Source: Clostridium aceticum (GTDB lineage: Bacteria; Bacillota; Clostridia; Peptostreptococcales; Natronincolaceae). From it: a DNA stretch of 64,000 nt. The DNA is taken from contig NZ_CP009687.1 of assembly GCF_001042715.1 (NCBI RefSeq), forward strand, positions 1,975,418-2,039,417. The letters run 5' to 3'. Shown in pieces: positions 9,307 through 17,878 of this stretch; within the stretch, counting starts at the first letter, position 1; each line of letters opens with the position of its first letter. The position numbers and the translations under genes were made by a program. A model generated the notes under the pieces. It worked only from the letters and a program-made list of their open reading frames with translations, did no database searches and had not been told where the DNA came from.

Positions 9307-9636
9307 CTAATCTTGGATAATCTCTTCAGCCCCTGACTGCTCCATAATCTCTCTTATACGGTTGCTATCATGTTTAGATGTCTCTACTGCAACGACAATA
9401 CCAGTATTTCCCTCTAGGCCAGAAATTCCTTCTACAAAGGTACCCAGTTCACCTAGTCCATCTCTTTCAGTTTTAATAAAAGTTACTTCATCAGCTGCAG
9501 CTTCAAAGCTGTGGAACTTCTCTTCCTTAGCAAAACTGCTGACAATCATGTCTTTACGGTCCAGGCCTGCAATACGAAGACTATCTATAAGGCCACTAGC
9601 TTCTCTTTGGTCTAAAAATCTTGCTATTAATCGCAT
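9307..9636 (-). CDS. Small conserved protein of unknown function
   Basis: A 109-residue soluble acidic protein that I do not recognise. It starts MRLIARFLDQREASGLIDSL and contains a hydrophobic strand GIVVAVETS followed by a helix and SGAEEII. The alternation of strands and helices suggests a small ferredoxin-like alpha/beta fold of the type seen in YflT/general-stress-like domains, but this is only a pattern impression. The start at 9636 is preferred over the ATG two codons upstream because GGAGGTG then lies eight bases before it. It stands alone, converging on the YheC/YheD-type gene. Confidence 0.65.
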   Translation of the reverse strand: MRLIARFLDQREASGLIDSLRIAGLDRKDMIVSSFAKEEKFHSFEAAADEVTFIKTERDGLGELGTFVEGISGLEGNTGIVVAVETSKHDSNRIREIMEQSGAEEIIQD

Positions 9637-9951
9637 TTGCATACACCTCCAAATCTAGTATTACCTATTGGAATCATTCTAGTCTATTTTTTATTAATTT
9701 TTTATAGTTCGAGGCCTTCATCTAACTATCTTTCGCCCTATGATTCAAATGCTAGTTTTTCAGGTATATTTATTGTAATAAAGAAGAGTTTGATGAAAAA
9801 GTTAAAAAAGTATAAAATTTTCTCTTATAGGCTAAAATACGTTAAAAGTAAGAATAAAAGAATAAAGGATATTAGTAAAAAGAATAATAGTGATGGCAAG
9901 AAAAAAAGTATTATTTCTTAAAATTTTCATAAAGGTAAAGGAGAGGAATAA
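9637..9951. other. Intergenic gap before kdgT
   Basis: The divergent region between the small minus-strand gene and kdgT is very AT-rich and lysine-codon-like in one frame. It should hold the promoter of the kdgT-larA pair. No clear operator or hairpin was found, and no regulator gene is adjacent. Confidence 0.4.
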
Positions 9952-10899
9952 ATGGATATTTTAAAATTTGTTAAGAAAGTTCCAGGAGGGTTGATGGTAG
10001 TTCCGCTTTTGCTGGGTGCATTAATTAATACAATTTTCCCAGAAGCATTGGAAATAGGTGGATTTACAACGCATTTATTTAAAACAGGTGCAATGCCGAT
10101 TTTAGCAGTATTTCTATTTTGTAATGGTGCACAAATAAATGCTAAGCAAGTAGGCTCTCCCTTAGTAAAAGGGGTGGCTTTGACAGCATCAAAAGTACTT
10201 ATTGGTGCAGTATTAGGTGTTCTTGTGAACAACTTATTCGGTCAAGCAGGTGTCTTAGGAATTTCTTCACTTGCGGTCATTGGAGCATTGACCAATTCAA
10301 ACGGAGGACTTTACGCAGCTTTAGCTGGAGAGTTTGGTGATTCAACAGACGTTGGAGCAATATCTATACTCTCTTTAAATGATGGACCATTCTTTACCAT
10401 GTTGGCATTTGGTATAACGGGAATAGCTACTGTACCCATCATAGCCCTGGTAGCTACTATTATCCCTATACTAATAGGGTTTATCTTAGGTAATCTAGAT
10501 GAAAATTTAAGAGAGTTTTTAGCACCTGGAACAGCATTAATTATACCATTTTTTGCCTTTCCATTAGGGGCAGCTCTAAATTTTGGTCAGATTATTGAAG
10601 CAGGTCTTCCTGGTATTATTTTAGGAGTGGCATCTACTCTAATAACAGGTATTGGTGGATATTTTACTATGAAGCTTCTTAAAGCAAAACGTCCTCAAAT
10701 TGGTGCAGCGATTGGTACAACAGCAGGAAATGCGGTTGCAACACCAGCAGCTTTAGCAACGGTGGATGAATCTTTAGCAGCCATTGCACCAACAGCTACA
10801 GTTCAAATCGCTGCAGCCATCATTGTTACTGCAATACTATGTCCTATACTGGTAAACTACTTACATAGGAGAGAAGAAGCTAAGGCAGCTATGCAGTAA
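9952..10899 (+). CDS. kdgT: 2-keto-3-deoxygluconate-type permease (KdgT family)
   Basis: A 315-residue membrane transporter of the KdgT family with about ten hydrophobic helices. The family start MDILKFVKKVPGGLMVVPLL and the loop ALTNSNGGLYAALAGEFGD are clear, as is LNDGPFFTMLAFG. KdgT imports 2-keto-3-deoxygluconate with protons in enterobacteria; in other neighbourhoods members carry related sugar acids. Here it sits 51 bases ahead of a LarA-type racemase and opposite a four-carbon-acid kinase and PdxA2, so the cargo may be an aldonate such as threonate or erythronate. The start follows GGAGAGGAATAA. Confidence 0.88.
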   Translation: MDILKFVKKVPGGLMVVPLLLGALINTIFPEALEIGGFTTHLFKTGAMPILAVFLFCNGAQINAKQVGSPLVKGVALTASKVLIGAVLGVLVNNLFGQAGVLGISSLAVIGALTNSNGGLYAALAGEFGDSTDVGAISILSLNDGPFFTMLAFGITGIATVPIIALVATIIPILIGFILGNLDENLREFLAPGTALIIPFFAFPLGAALNFGQIIEAGLPGIILGVASTLITGIGGYFTMKLLKAKRPQIGAAIGTTAGNAVATPAALATVDESLAAIAPTATVQIAAAIIVTAILCPILVNYLHRREEAKAAMQ

Positions 10900-10950
10900 T
10901 GTAAAATAATGGTAAAATAAACATATTAAGCATGGAGATTGGAGGAATAA

Positions 10951-12228
10951 ATGATGACAACGATTAAATTGCCCTATGGAAAAGAACATATCAATGTTAA
11001 AATACCAGAAGAAAGACTGAATGCAGTTTTAGTATCTGAAATGCATGAGTACAAACCAGAACTAAGCCAAATAGAACAGGTGAAAAAGGCTCTTGAAAAT
11101 CCCATAGGAACCCCAAGATTAAAGGAAATGGCTAAGGGAAAAAACAAGGTGGTTATCATAGCAAGTGACCACACAAGACCAGTACCAAGTAAGATCATCA
11201 TGCCTTTGATGTTGGAGGAAATAAGAAAAGGTAATCCAGATGCTGATATTACAATATTAATATCCACTGGATGCCATAGGGAAACAACGAAAGAGGAACT
11301 AGAAGCTAAGTTTGGATCTGAAATCATAGCCAATGAAAAAATATATGTTCATGATTGTGATGATGAAAGTATGCTGGTGAATATAGGTGTACTTCCCTCT
11401 GGTGGACTATTAATTATTAACAAATTAGCAGTAGAGGCAGACCTTCTTGTTTCTGAAGGATTTATAGAACCCCATTTCTTCGCTGGTTTCTCTGGTGGAA
11501 GAAAAAGTGTGTTACCTGGAGTCGCCAGCAGAGCTACTGTTATGTATAATCATAATGCGGAATTTATAGACAATGAAAAAGCAAGAACTGGTATTATTGA
11601 TGGAAACCCAATTCAAACAGATATGCTATATGCTGCAAGGGCGGCAAGATTAGACTTTATAGTAAATGTTGTTATCAACTCTGAAAAGGAAGTCATTTTT
11701 GCGGTGGCTGGTGACTGTGATTTAGCTCATAAGGAGGGTTGTAAGTTTTTAAATGATTACTGTAAGGTAGATAGTGTTCCTTCCGATATAGTAATCGTAA
11801 CAAACGGAGGATACCCTTTAGATCAAAACATTTATCAGGCAGTCAAGGGAATGACAGCAGCTGAGGCCACGGTGAATGAAGGTGGTATCATTATCATGGT
11901 TGCAAAGTCCAATGATGGTCATGGTGGAGATCATTTTCATAAGACCTTCAAAGAAGAAAAAGATGTAAGCAAAATGATGGATGCATTTTTAGCCACACCA
12001 AGTGAGAAGACGATTCCAGATCAATGGCAATCTCAGATATTCGCACGAGTCCTTAAAAATGCAAAAGTTATTTATGTGTCGGAAGCTCCAGACGAGATGG
12101 TTTCTGATTTACATATGATCCCTGCTGCTTCTGTAGAAGAAGCTATAAAACTGGCAGATAAGATTTTAGCAAAGGAAGATGCAAAAATCACTGTTATTCC
12201 TGATGGTGTATCTGTCATCGTTCTTTAG
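10951..12228 (+). CDS. larA: LarA-family nickel-pincer racemase/epimerase
   Basis: A 425-residue LarA-family enzyme, which epimerises 2-hydroxyacids with a nickel-pincer nucleotide cofactor. Counting from the first Met, His109 (STGCHR), His175 (EPHFFAGFSGGRK), Lys185 (end of that motif) and His201 (YNHN) fall at the spacing of His108, His174, Lys184 and His200 of Lactobacillus LarA. All cofactor-binding and acid-base residues are therefore kept. The neighbours are sugar-acid genes rather than lactate genes, which argues for a sugar-acid C2-epimerase instead of lactate racemase; this is inference. The cofactor genes larB, larC and larE are not in the window. The start follows GGAGGAATAA. Confidence 0.85.
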   Translation: MMTTIKLPYGKEHINVKIPEERLNAVLVSEMHEYKPELSQIEQVKKALENPIGTPRLKEMAKGKNKVVIIASDHTRPVPSKIIMPLMLEEIRKGNPDADITILISTGCHRETTKEELEAKFGSEIIANEKIYVHDCDDESMLVNIGVLPSGGLLIINKLAVEADLLVSEGFIEPHFFAGFSGGRKSVLPGVASRATVMYNHNAEFIDNEKARTGIIDGNPIQTDMLYAARAARLDFIVNVVINSEKEVIFAVAGDCDLAHKEGCKFLNDYCKVDSVPSDIVIVTNGGYPLDQNIYQAVKGMTAAEATVNEGGIIIMVAKSNDGHGGDHFHKTFKEEKDVSKMMDAFLATPSEKTIPDQWQSQIFARVLKNAKVIYVSEAPDEMVSDLHMIPAASVEEAIKLADKILAKEDAKITVIPDGVSVIVL

Positions 12229-12270
12229 AAGTTAATCATAAATTGATTGGCAGTTGCTAATAAGATAGCT

Positions 12271-12298
12271 AAGATCCTTCAGTTCCTTCAGGATGACA
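12271..12298. repeat. Degenerate copy of the AAGATCCTTC...CAGGATGACA intergenic repeat
   Basis: AAGATCCTTC and CAGGATGACA at 12271-12298 resemble the core of the better-preserved copies at 14954-14994 and 25468-25508. It lies between convergent genes. The middle of the core differs, so this copy is decayed. Confidence 0.45.
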
Positions 12299-12370
12299 AA
12301 GTCGCCATCAGTTGTTACTATAATTATCTAGTCAAAAGTCAACAGTAGTGTTAGCAAAGCCCAAAAAATA

Positions 12371-12412
12371 AATAAGCTAATAGAATAAGTTTAGGTATTC
12401 TATTAGCTTATT
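12371..12412. terminator. Bidirectional terminator between larA and pdxA2
   Basis: A perfect 17-base inverted repeat, AATAAGCTAATAGAATA at 12371-12387 and its complement at 12396-12412, is followed by TTATTTTT on the plus strand and has an A-rich left flank. It separates the two convergent halves of the sugar-acid module. Confidence 0.85.
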
Positions 12413-12490
12413 TTATTTTTAAGTGTATATTTCAATTCAGTGAAATAAGTTCAGCTATCGGTCTAAGGGATGATGCTTTTTTCATGTTGC

Positions 12491-13486
12491 TTACTTGGTT
12501 GACAAAATCTTAGCCAGTTCAATAGACTGTACCATGCTTTCCTCATTGGCTATACCCTTCCATGCTATTTCAAAGGCAGTACCATGGTCTACTGATGTTC
12601 TTATGATAGGAAGCCCTGCTGTTACGTTTACACCACTGTGAAATCCTATCAATTTTAGGGGAATATGTCCTTGGTCATGGTACATAGCCACTACGATATC
12701 ATAATCTCCTTGTTTTGCTCTTAAAAAGATGGTATCTGGTGAGATAGGTCCTTCCACCTGCACCCCTTCTTTTTGTTTTCTTTCAATAGCAGGTATGATT
12801 TCTTGTTCTTCTTCATCTCCAAATAAGCCCCCTTCCCCAGCATGAGGATTGATGCCAGCTACACCAATTCGTGGAGAATCGTAACCTAGTTTTTTCAAAG
12901 TTTCATTGGCAATCTCGATAACAGAAGCTACTCGATCTTTATGCAAAGTGTCAATGGCTTTTCTTAAAGAAACATGGGTGGAGACATGAATTACTTTTAA
13001 TGATTCGTCATAAAGAAGCATCGCATAGTTTTTGGTGTCGGTATAGTGGGCCAATATTTCCGTATGACCTGGAAAGTGGTGACCGGCTGCCTTCATTGCC
13101 TCTTTATTTAGAGGAGCTGTGGCAATCCCAACGATTTCTTTATTTAAAGCCAATTCCACCGCCTTCACCACATATTCAAAAGCAGCATTACCTGCCATAG
13201 ATTGTACTTTTCCTGGAACTAATTCATCTATATTGATATTATCCATATGAAGCACATCGAGGACACCTTCTTGAAACTTTCCTTCAGAAACTTGGCTTAT
13301 TTTATTTAGTTGAACATCTTCTATTTTAATCAGGTCTTTTACTTTGCTCATTACATCCATATTACCGATAACCACTAAATTACAATCTTTCACTTTATTA
13401 TGTTTCACACTCTTTAATATGATTTCAGGGCCTATACCTGCAGGATCTCCCATGGTAATACCAATAATCGGTTTATTTTTTGTCAT
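12491..13486 (-). CDS. pdxA2: PdxA2-type 4-phospho-threonate/erythronate dehydrogenase
   Basis: A 331-residue member of the PdxA family. Motifs are GITMGDPAGIGPEI at the start, the metal-binding histidines in FPGHTEILAHYT and AMYHDQGHIPLKLIGF, and SVDHGTAFEIA near the end. PdxA proper acts in pyridoxal phosphate synthesis. The PdxA2 branch oxidatively decarboxylates D-threonate or D-erythronate 4-phosphate to dihydroxyacetone phosphate. Direct pairing with the four-carbon-acid kinase gene points to PdxA2. The preferred ATG at 13486 has AAAGGG eight bases upstream; a GTG at 13495, overlapping the kinase stop, is the alternative. Confidence 0.87.
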   Translation of the reverse strand: MTKNKPIIGITMGDPAGIGPEIILKSVKHNKVKDCNLVVIGNMDVMSKVKDLIKIEDVQLNKISQVSEGKFQEGVLDVLHMDNINIDELVPGKVQSMAGNAAFEYVVKAVELALNKEIVGIATAPLNKEAMKAAGHHFPGHTEILAHYTDTKNYAMLLYDESLKVIHVSTHVSLRKAIDTLHKDRVASVIEIANETLKKLGYDSPRIGVAGINPHAGEGGLFGDEEEQEIIPAIERKQKEGVQVEGPISPDTIFLRAKQGDYDIVVAMYHDQGHIPLKLIGFHSGVNVTAGLPIIRTSVDHGTAFEIAWKGIANEESMVQSIELAKILSTK

Positions 13487-13491
13487 ATGTA

Positions 13492-14778
13492 TCACCCTTT
13501 CTTTAAGGATTCTATAATTTTTGAAATAGCATCTTCTTCTCCAAAGGCTCCAGCTTTTGTTACAATAGCTATGTGACCAAACTCTTTACTGATGAACCTT
13601 CCTATAGGGATGGCGGGCAACAGCTCATCTTCAATAATTGTTCCTGAAACCTCCATAAGTTTTGCTGCTTTAATAGCAATATCTCCTCCCGTTAATAATA
13701 CCCCTTTTATCTCTAACTTTGTACAAATTTCTTTTGTTACCTCCCCTAAAAACTCAGCAATTTTTTTGCTTATATCGGCAGCTGACAAGCCATTTTTTAT
13801 GCCTACTTCCCTAGCCTGTTCCACAGCTTCTCTGGTTTTAGCTGATCGAATGATTACGTCTTGATCTTTTTCTAAATAATCATTGGCAAGCTTTAAGATA
13901 CTTTCCTTTTCCTTTTGAGGACTGTTAAAAACATGCTCAATATCAATATCGACAACCTTTACAGAGGAATTTTTGGCAGCATGGTTTACTTGCGCTCTGG
14001 TAACATCACTTACACTTCCTGCCACCACCACCACATTTCCTTTTTTTACTTTAGCTACGTCCTTTTTTATGATGCCTAAAGTTTCAGGAAGAAACTCAGC
14101 AAGTCCAGCAGAACCAACAAAGATAAACTTCTCTTCAATTCCTAAAATTGCACGGGATATATTCATTAGATCTTCGCTGCTTACTGCATCAATCACGATA
14201 ATTTCAATACCTTCTTTAATGCGTTCTTTTATTTTGCTTGTAATGCCTTCAGGACCTTTTAGTACCGTCTGAAGATGGATGATATCTATTTTTTTATCTG
14301 TCTGAAGTGCGATGATGTCTGGGACATAAGAATAATGTGTGGGATTCATAGGATCTTTTGCAAATTCTGTTTTTTCAAGGGGAACATCATGGACCAAATG
14401 GATTCCCCCTACAACCCTTCTACCATTCTTGGGTAAACTGGGAACTACAATAGCTAGCTTTGCTTTTACAGCATTCATTGCTCCTTCAATTTCTGCTCCA
14501 ATGTTTCCTCTGAGGGTAGAATCTAGTTTTTTGTAAATATAATCAATTTTATTATTATAAAGGATTTTGGCGGCTTTTGCTACTTTTTCATAAGCAGTTT
14601 CTTTTGAATCAAAACGGCTTTCAGTATCTATTACCACTACATCTAAATTTTTAAGTGCCTCTTCAATTTTATCAAGGTCAGTTAGAACACCAGTTTCTAA
14701 CCCTTTTTTTGCAAATTGTACACCGGTATCGTTAGAACCTGTAAAGTCATCCGCAATAATGGCGAGCTTTTTCTTCAT
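13492..14778 (-). CDS. dtnK: Four-carbon acid sugar kinase (DtnK/OtnK, DUF1537 family)
   Basis: A 428-residue kinase of the DUF1537 family that phosphorylates D-threonate, D-erythronate or a related C4 acid at O4. The N-terminal substrate-binding motif IIADDFTGSNDTG (residues about 6-18), the YKKLDSTLRGNIGAE segment and the C-terminal nucleotide-binding LLTGGDIA and TKAGAFGEEDAI are all present. The start ATG at 14778 is chosen because AGGAG lies eight bases upstream; the frame stays open 12 codons further without a good site. It is co-transcribed with pdxA2, almost abutting it. The precise stereochemistry of the substrate cannot be read. Confidence 0.88.
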   Translation of the reverse strand: MKKKLAIIADDFTGSNDTGVQFAKKGLETGVLTDLDKIEEALKNLDVVVIDTESRFDSKETAYEKVAKAAKILYNNKIDYIYKKLDSTLRGNIGAEIEGAMNAVKAKLAIVVPSLPKNGRRVVGGIHLVHDVPLEKTEFAKDPMNPTHYSYVPDIIALQTDKKIDIIHLQTVLKGPEGITSKIKERIKEGIEIIVIDAVSSEDLMNISRAILGIEEKFIFVGSAGLAEFLPETLGIIKKDVAKVKKGNVVVVAGSVSDVTRAQVNHAAKNSSVKVVDIDIEHVFNSPQKEKESILKLANDYLEKDQDVIIRSAKTREAVEQAREVGIKNGLSAADISKKIAEFLGEVTKEICTKLEIKGVLLTGGDIAIKAAKLMEVSGTIIEDELLPAIPIGRFISKEFGHIAIVTKAGAFGEEDAISKIIESLKKG

Positions 14779-14868
14779 TCTATCAACTCCTATCTTATCT
14801 ATATTATCTATCATACCATTATAGGTTATACTATTTCAAATAATCCTACTTATAGAACTCCTTTTCTA

Positions 14869-14901
14869 ATAAAATAAAAGAAGCTCTCTTTAGAAAGCTC
14901 C
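14869..14901 (-). terminator. Terminator after bza operon
   Basis: Read on the minus strand, GGAGCTTTCT pairs with AGAGAGCTTC (two G-T wobbles), then TTTTATTTTATT follows. It lies about 150 bases beyond the last bza gene. Confidence 0.7.
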
Positions 14902-14924
14902 TAATTATAGGTAGTTAGTCATAG

Positions 14925-15025
14925 GCATTAACTTAATACAATTATTAGCAAAATTCTCTCCAAATGTCATCCTGAGGGTAGCGAAGGATCTTGGATTAAT
15001 GACAAATTATGGCTTAAGTTAATGC
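14925..15025. repeat. Short palindrome-ended intergenic element with 41-base repeated core
   Basis: GCATTAACTTAA at 14925-14936 is the exact inverse complement of TTAAGTTAATGC at 15014-15025, giving a 101-base element with 12-base terminal inverted repeats. Its core at 14954-14994 recurs without mismatch, in opposite orientation, at 25468-25508. No ORF is present. It looks like a small non-autonomous (MITE-like or REP-like) element between genes. Confidence 0.7.
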
Positions 15026-15047
15026 TAATGAGATAGTAGTAGAAAAT

Positions 15048-16550
15048 TTATTTCAATGTGTTACAAACATATTCCTTTAAAACCTTGACAGTATTTGATT
15101 TATAGTGATTTTCGATGGAAATTCCCTTTTCCAATAGGGTTAAAGTTTCTTCAAACACACCGATTAGCATGGTGTTGACTTTATCATACTTTTCCTTCAT
15201 TTCTTCTGCACTATAGGTACCGTTGCACCACAATGTTTTATAACAACCAAAAATACAATTTGTTATCTCCCGCATGATGGCGGCAAAGGCAGCTACCTGA
15301 GGATCTTTGTAATCAGCACTTCCTTCATAGGTGGATAAAGAAGATAATTTTAGTCTCCCCTGCTCTTTTAATTCTTTATAGGATTTTGTTCCTTGAAGAA
15401 TAATCTGGTGATGGTAAAGAACGTTGACGGTAATATCAAGACTGTTAAGAATTTCATTTCTTTTTAAGAAGTCATAGTTGATCCTCAAATCCTCTACTGT
15501 AGAATCTGGCTCAAACATGATGAAACCTATATTGGGTTTTATGCCGTGACTTCTTAAGATTTTTAAAGCTTCTTCGTTTTGTTCTACAGTGGTCATTTTG
15601 TTCAATCTTTTCAAGCTTTCTTCTTTACCACTTTCAAGTCCAACCAGGATATGTTTTAATCCAGCATCTACTAAAGCTTTTATAGATGTATCGTGGATAT
15701 CATTAACCCTTGCTTCTATGCCAAATTGTATATTTCTAGACTTTAGCAAAGAAGCTAACTTTATGGCTCTTTCCTGACCCTGTTTTCCGGGACCAAAAAA
15801 ATTAGGATCTGTAAAGTAGAAGGACCTCATACCGGTTTTAGCGATAACTTCATCTATTTCTTCTACGATGTTTTCAGGACTTCTTCCCCGCCATTTAGAA
15901 CAACCACTGCCAATAAAGGGATTAATATAGCAAAAACTGCAGCTGCCGTAACACCCTCTGCTGCCCATAATATTCACTTCTCCTATAGATAGAGAGGCAG
16001 CAGTTCTTTCGGGAAAAGGAATATGATCTAAAGCTTCGAAGGCTTCAGCATACTCTATATGCAGTTGGTTTGATGATGTTCTATAGACAATTCCCTTCAA
16101 TTGATGATGTGTACTATGGGTCTCTAATTCTTCAACAAGCCGTAAAAAAGTCATTTCAGGTTCTCCAAGAATAATAGAATCCAAGGCACTACACTCTTGG
16201 AAAATTTCTTCATAAGCAAAGGTAGGGTAATAACCGTAGGCTGTGATATAGGATACCAAGCCCTCCTCCTTCACTTGCCTTAACAACTGATAAAGCTCTG
16301 TGTCTGCCTTCCATTGATATACCATATGAACCCCTAGTACCTTTGGTTTGAAGGCTTTAATCATTTGGTAGATTTCTTCATAGCAGCGTCTCTCTAAATA
16401 ACCTTCAACTATATCTACATGATGCCTTTGTTCTTTTAGCACCCCTGCAATATATCCAGTAAACAAACAGGAGGAAAGTGGTGCATTGGCGATATCATTG
16501 ATGTTTTCCTCTCCAATTTGTCGAGGATGTTCTAATAATAGGATTTTCAT
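15048..16550 (-). CDS. bzaE: BzaE: B12-binding radical SAM methyltransferase, last step to 5,6-dimethylbenzimidazole
   Basis: A 500-residue class B-type radical SAM protein. An N-terminal cobalamin-binding Rossmann-like domain (residues about 1-150) precedes the radical SAM cluster motif CYGSCSFC near residue 198. It is the last of six genes in the order bzaA-bzaB-cobT-bzaC-bzaD-bzaE known from Eubacterium limosum, where BzaE adds the final methyl group to give 5,6-dimethylbenzimidazole. The D and E assignments here rest on gene order. The start ATG follows GGAGTTGAAATAAA and lies next to the stop of bzaD. Confidence 0.87.
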   Translation of the reverse strand: MKILLLEHPRQIGEENINDIANAPLSSCLFTGYIAGVLKEQRHHVDIVEGYLERRCYEEIYQMIKAFKPKVLGVHMVYQWKADTELYQLLRQVKEEGLVSYITAYGYYPTFAYEEIFQECSALDSIILGEPEMTFLRLVEELETHSTHHQLKGIVYRTSSNQLHIEYAEAFEALDHIPFPERTAASLSIGEVNIMGSRGCYGSCSFCYINPFIGSGCSKWRGRSPENIVEEIDEVIAKTGMRSFYFTDPNFFGPGKQGQERAIKLASLLKSRNIQFGIEARVNDIHDTSIKALVDAGLKHILVGLESGKEESLKRLNKMTTVEQNEEALKILRSHGIKPNIGFIMFEPDSTVEDLRINYDFLKRNEILNSLDITVNVLYHHQIILQGTKSYKELKEQGRLKLSSLSTYEGSADYKDPQVAAFAAIMREITNCIFGCYKTLWCNGTYSAEEMKEKYDKVNTMLIGVFEETLTLLEKGISIENHYKSNTVKVLKEYVCNTLK

Positions 16551-16551
16551 T

Positions 16552-17874
16552 TTATTTCAACTCCTGCCACATAAAAATGTTTTTACATAAATGGAGGGTT
16601 TCCAAGCGATGGCGAATACTACTAAAAGGTTCAGGGTTATAGTAAACGGGATAAAGCAGATCTGTAGAAGGCGAAAGAAGACCTTGCTTTTTAGCTATTT
16701 CATAAATAGGTGTATCTGGATAAAGCCTGACATTGTTTAGAACAACTGTCCCTAGGCTTTTTGTTTCTTGATGAATAGCATAGATTTCATCAATCAATTC
16801 CATACCTTTTTTTATAGTAGCTTCACTTTCTCCTGGAACATTTACCATGAAATGATATACACTAAGAACACCTGTGCTGGCAGACAGCTTTGCGGCTCTT
16901 ATAATATCCTCTATCTTTAGCCCTTTCCCTAAAACATCTAAGGCTTCTTGAGAAAGACCATCAGGAGAAAAGGAGAAACATTCACAACCAGAATCTCTAA
17001 AAAGCATCATATTCTTTTCGTCTAAGTAATCCTCTCGAAAAAATCCACTCCATTTTACTTGTACATTTCGCTCTATTAATAGAGAACAAATCCTCTCCAA
17101 ATGCCCCTTTGGTATATTTACCACTGGATCAGTGAAGTGTACTCTCTCGATACCATATTCTTTACTTAGCAATTCAATTTCATCCACCACTTGTTTAGGA
17201 TCTCTACAGCGAAGTTTTCTTCCCTGTAGATTAGGATATACGCAGTAGCTACAATGAAAGGGACAACCTCTTTTTGTCTCTACCCCCATAGCCTGCACAT
17301 AACTATTTCTACTATTGTAGAGCTCTGGGTTCAATAATTTTCTATCCGGCTGAATGTAGTCATATTCCATGTCTAATTCCCTAGAGGGATTGAGTATCAC
17401 GATCTCCCCTGCTTTTCTGAAGCATAATCCCTTAAGATGAGATGGATTTTCTAAGTTCTCCAGCAGTTGAGGTAATGTATTCTCCCCTTCTCCAATGATG
17501 CCATACTGAATCTCTGGTAGTTCCTCCATGATTCTTTTAGGAAAAAGAGAAAATCCAGTGCCCCCCACAATAATTTTTCCTTTGGGGACAAGGGCAGCAA
17601 TCATCTTTACAGTGGCTACAAAGGGAGGCATCAGAGAGGTCATCTTATTTCCTAGAGGGTCGATGTTTCTTAAGGAAACACAGATTACCTCTGGAGGGTA
17701 GCTTTGCAGCTTCTCTTTTAACTGACTAAAGGGATCTTCTTGAATATTCATATCAAAAATCTCAATAGTATGATCCTCTTTAAGCAAAGTAGCTAAGGTA
17801 ACAATCCCTATAGGATAGACCATCTCAGATGTAGCAGCCTCTGTAGACATGGCTTGTATAAATAATACCTTCAT
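16552..17874 (-). CDS. bzaD: BzaD: B12-binding radical SAM methyltransferase of benzimidazole pathway
   Basis: A 440-residue radical SAM protein with an N-terminal B12-binding domain (IIVGGTGFSLFPKRIM belongs to it) and the cluster motif CPFHCSYC near residue 205. In the known pathway BzaD C-methylates 5-methoxybenzimidazole to 5-methoxy-6-methylbenzimidazole. The start is set at 17874, where ATG follows TTGGAGTGATTAC; that ribosome site overlaps the bzaC stop, so the two are coupled. The frame stays open for 15 codons upstream, but no site supports them. Confidence 0.87.
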   Translation of the reverse strand: MKVLFIQAMSTEAATSEMVYPIGIVTLATLLKEDHTIEIFDMNIQEDPFSQLKEKLQSYPPEVICVSLRNIDPLGNKMTSLMPPFVATVKMIAALVPKGKIIVGGTGFSLFPKRIMEELPEIQYGIIGEGENTLPQLLENLENPSHLKGLCFRKAGEIVILNPSRELDMEYDYIQPDRKLLNPELYNSRNSYVQAMGVETKRGCPFHCSYCVYPNLQGRKLRCRDPKQVVDEIELLSKEYGIERVHFTDPVVNIPKGHLERICSLLIERNVQVKWSGFFREDYLDEKNMMLFRDSGCECFSFSPDGLSQEALDVLGKGLKIEDIIRAAKLSASTGVLSVYHFMVNVPGESEATIKKGMELIDEIYAIHQETKSLGTVVLNNVRLYPDTPIYEIAKKQGLLSPSTDLLYPVYYNPEPFSSIRHRLETLHLCKNIFMWQELK

Positions 17875-17878
17875 GTAA

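Noticed and set aside
9637-9921. Open frame of 94 codons upstream of kdgT
   Set aside because: It starts inside the small minus-strand gene's ribosome-site region, has no ribosome site of its own, is dominated by Lys/Ile from AT-rich sequence and shows no family pattern. It is most likely the kdgT promoter region.
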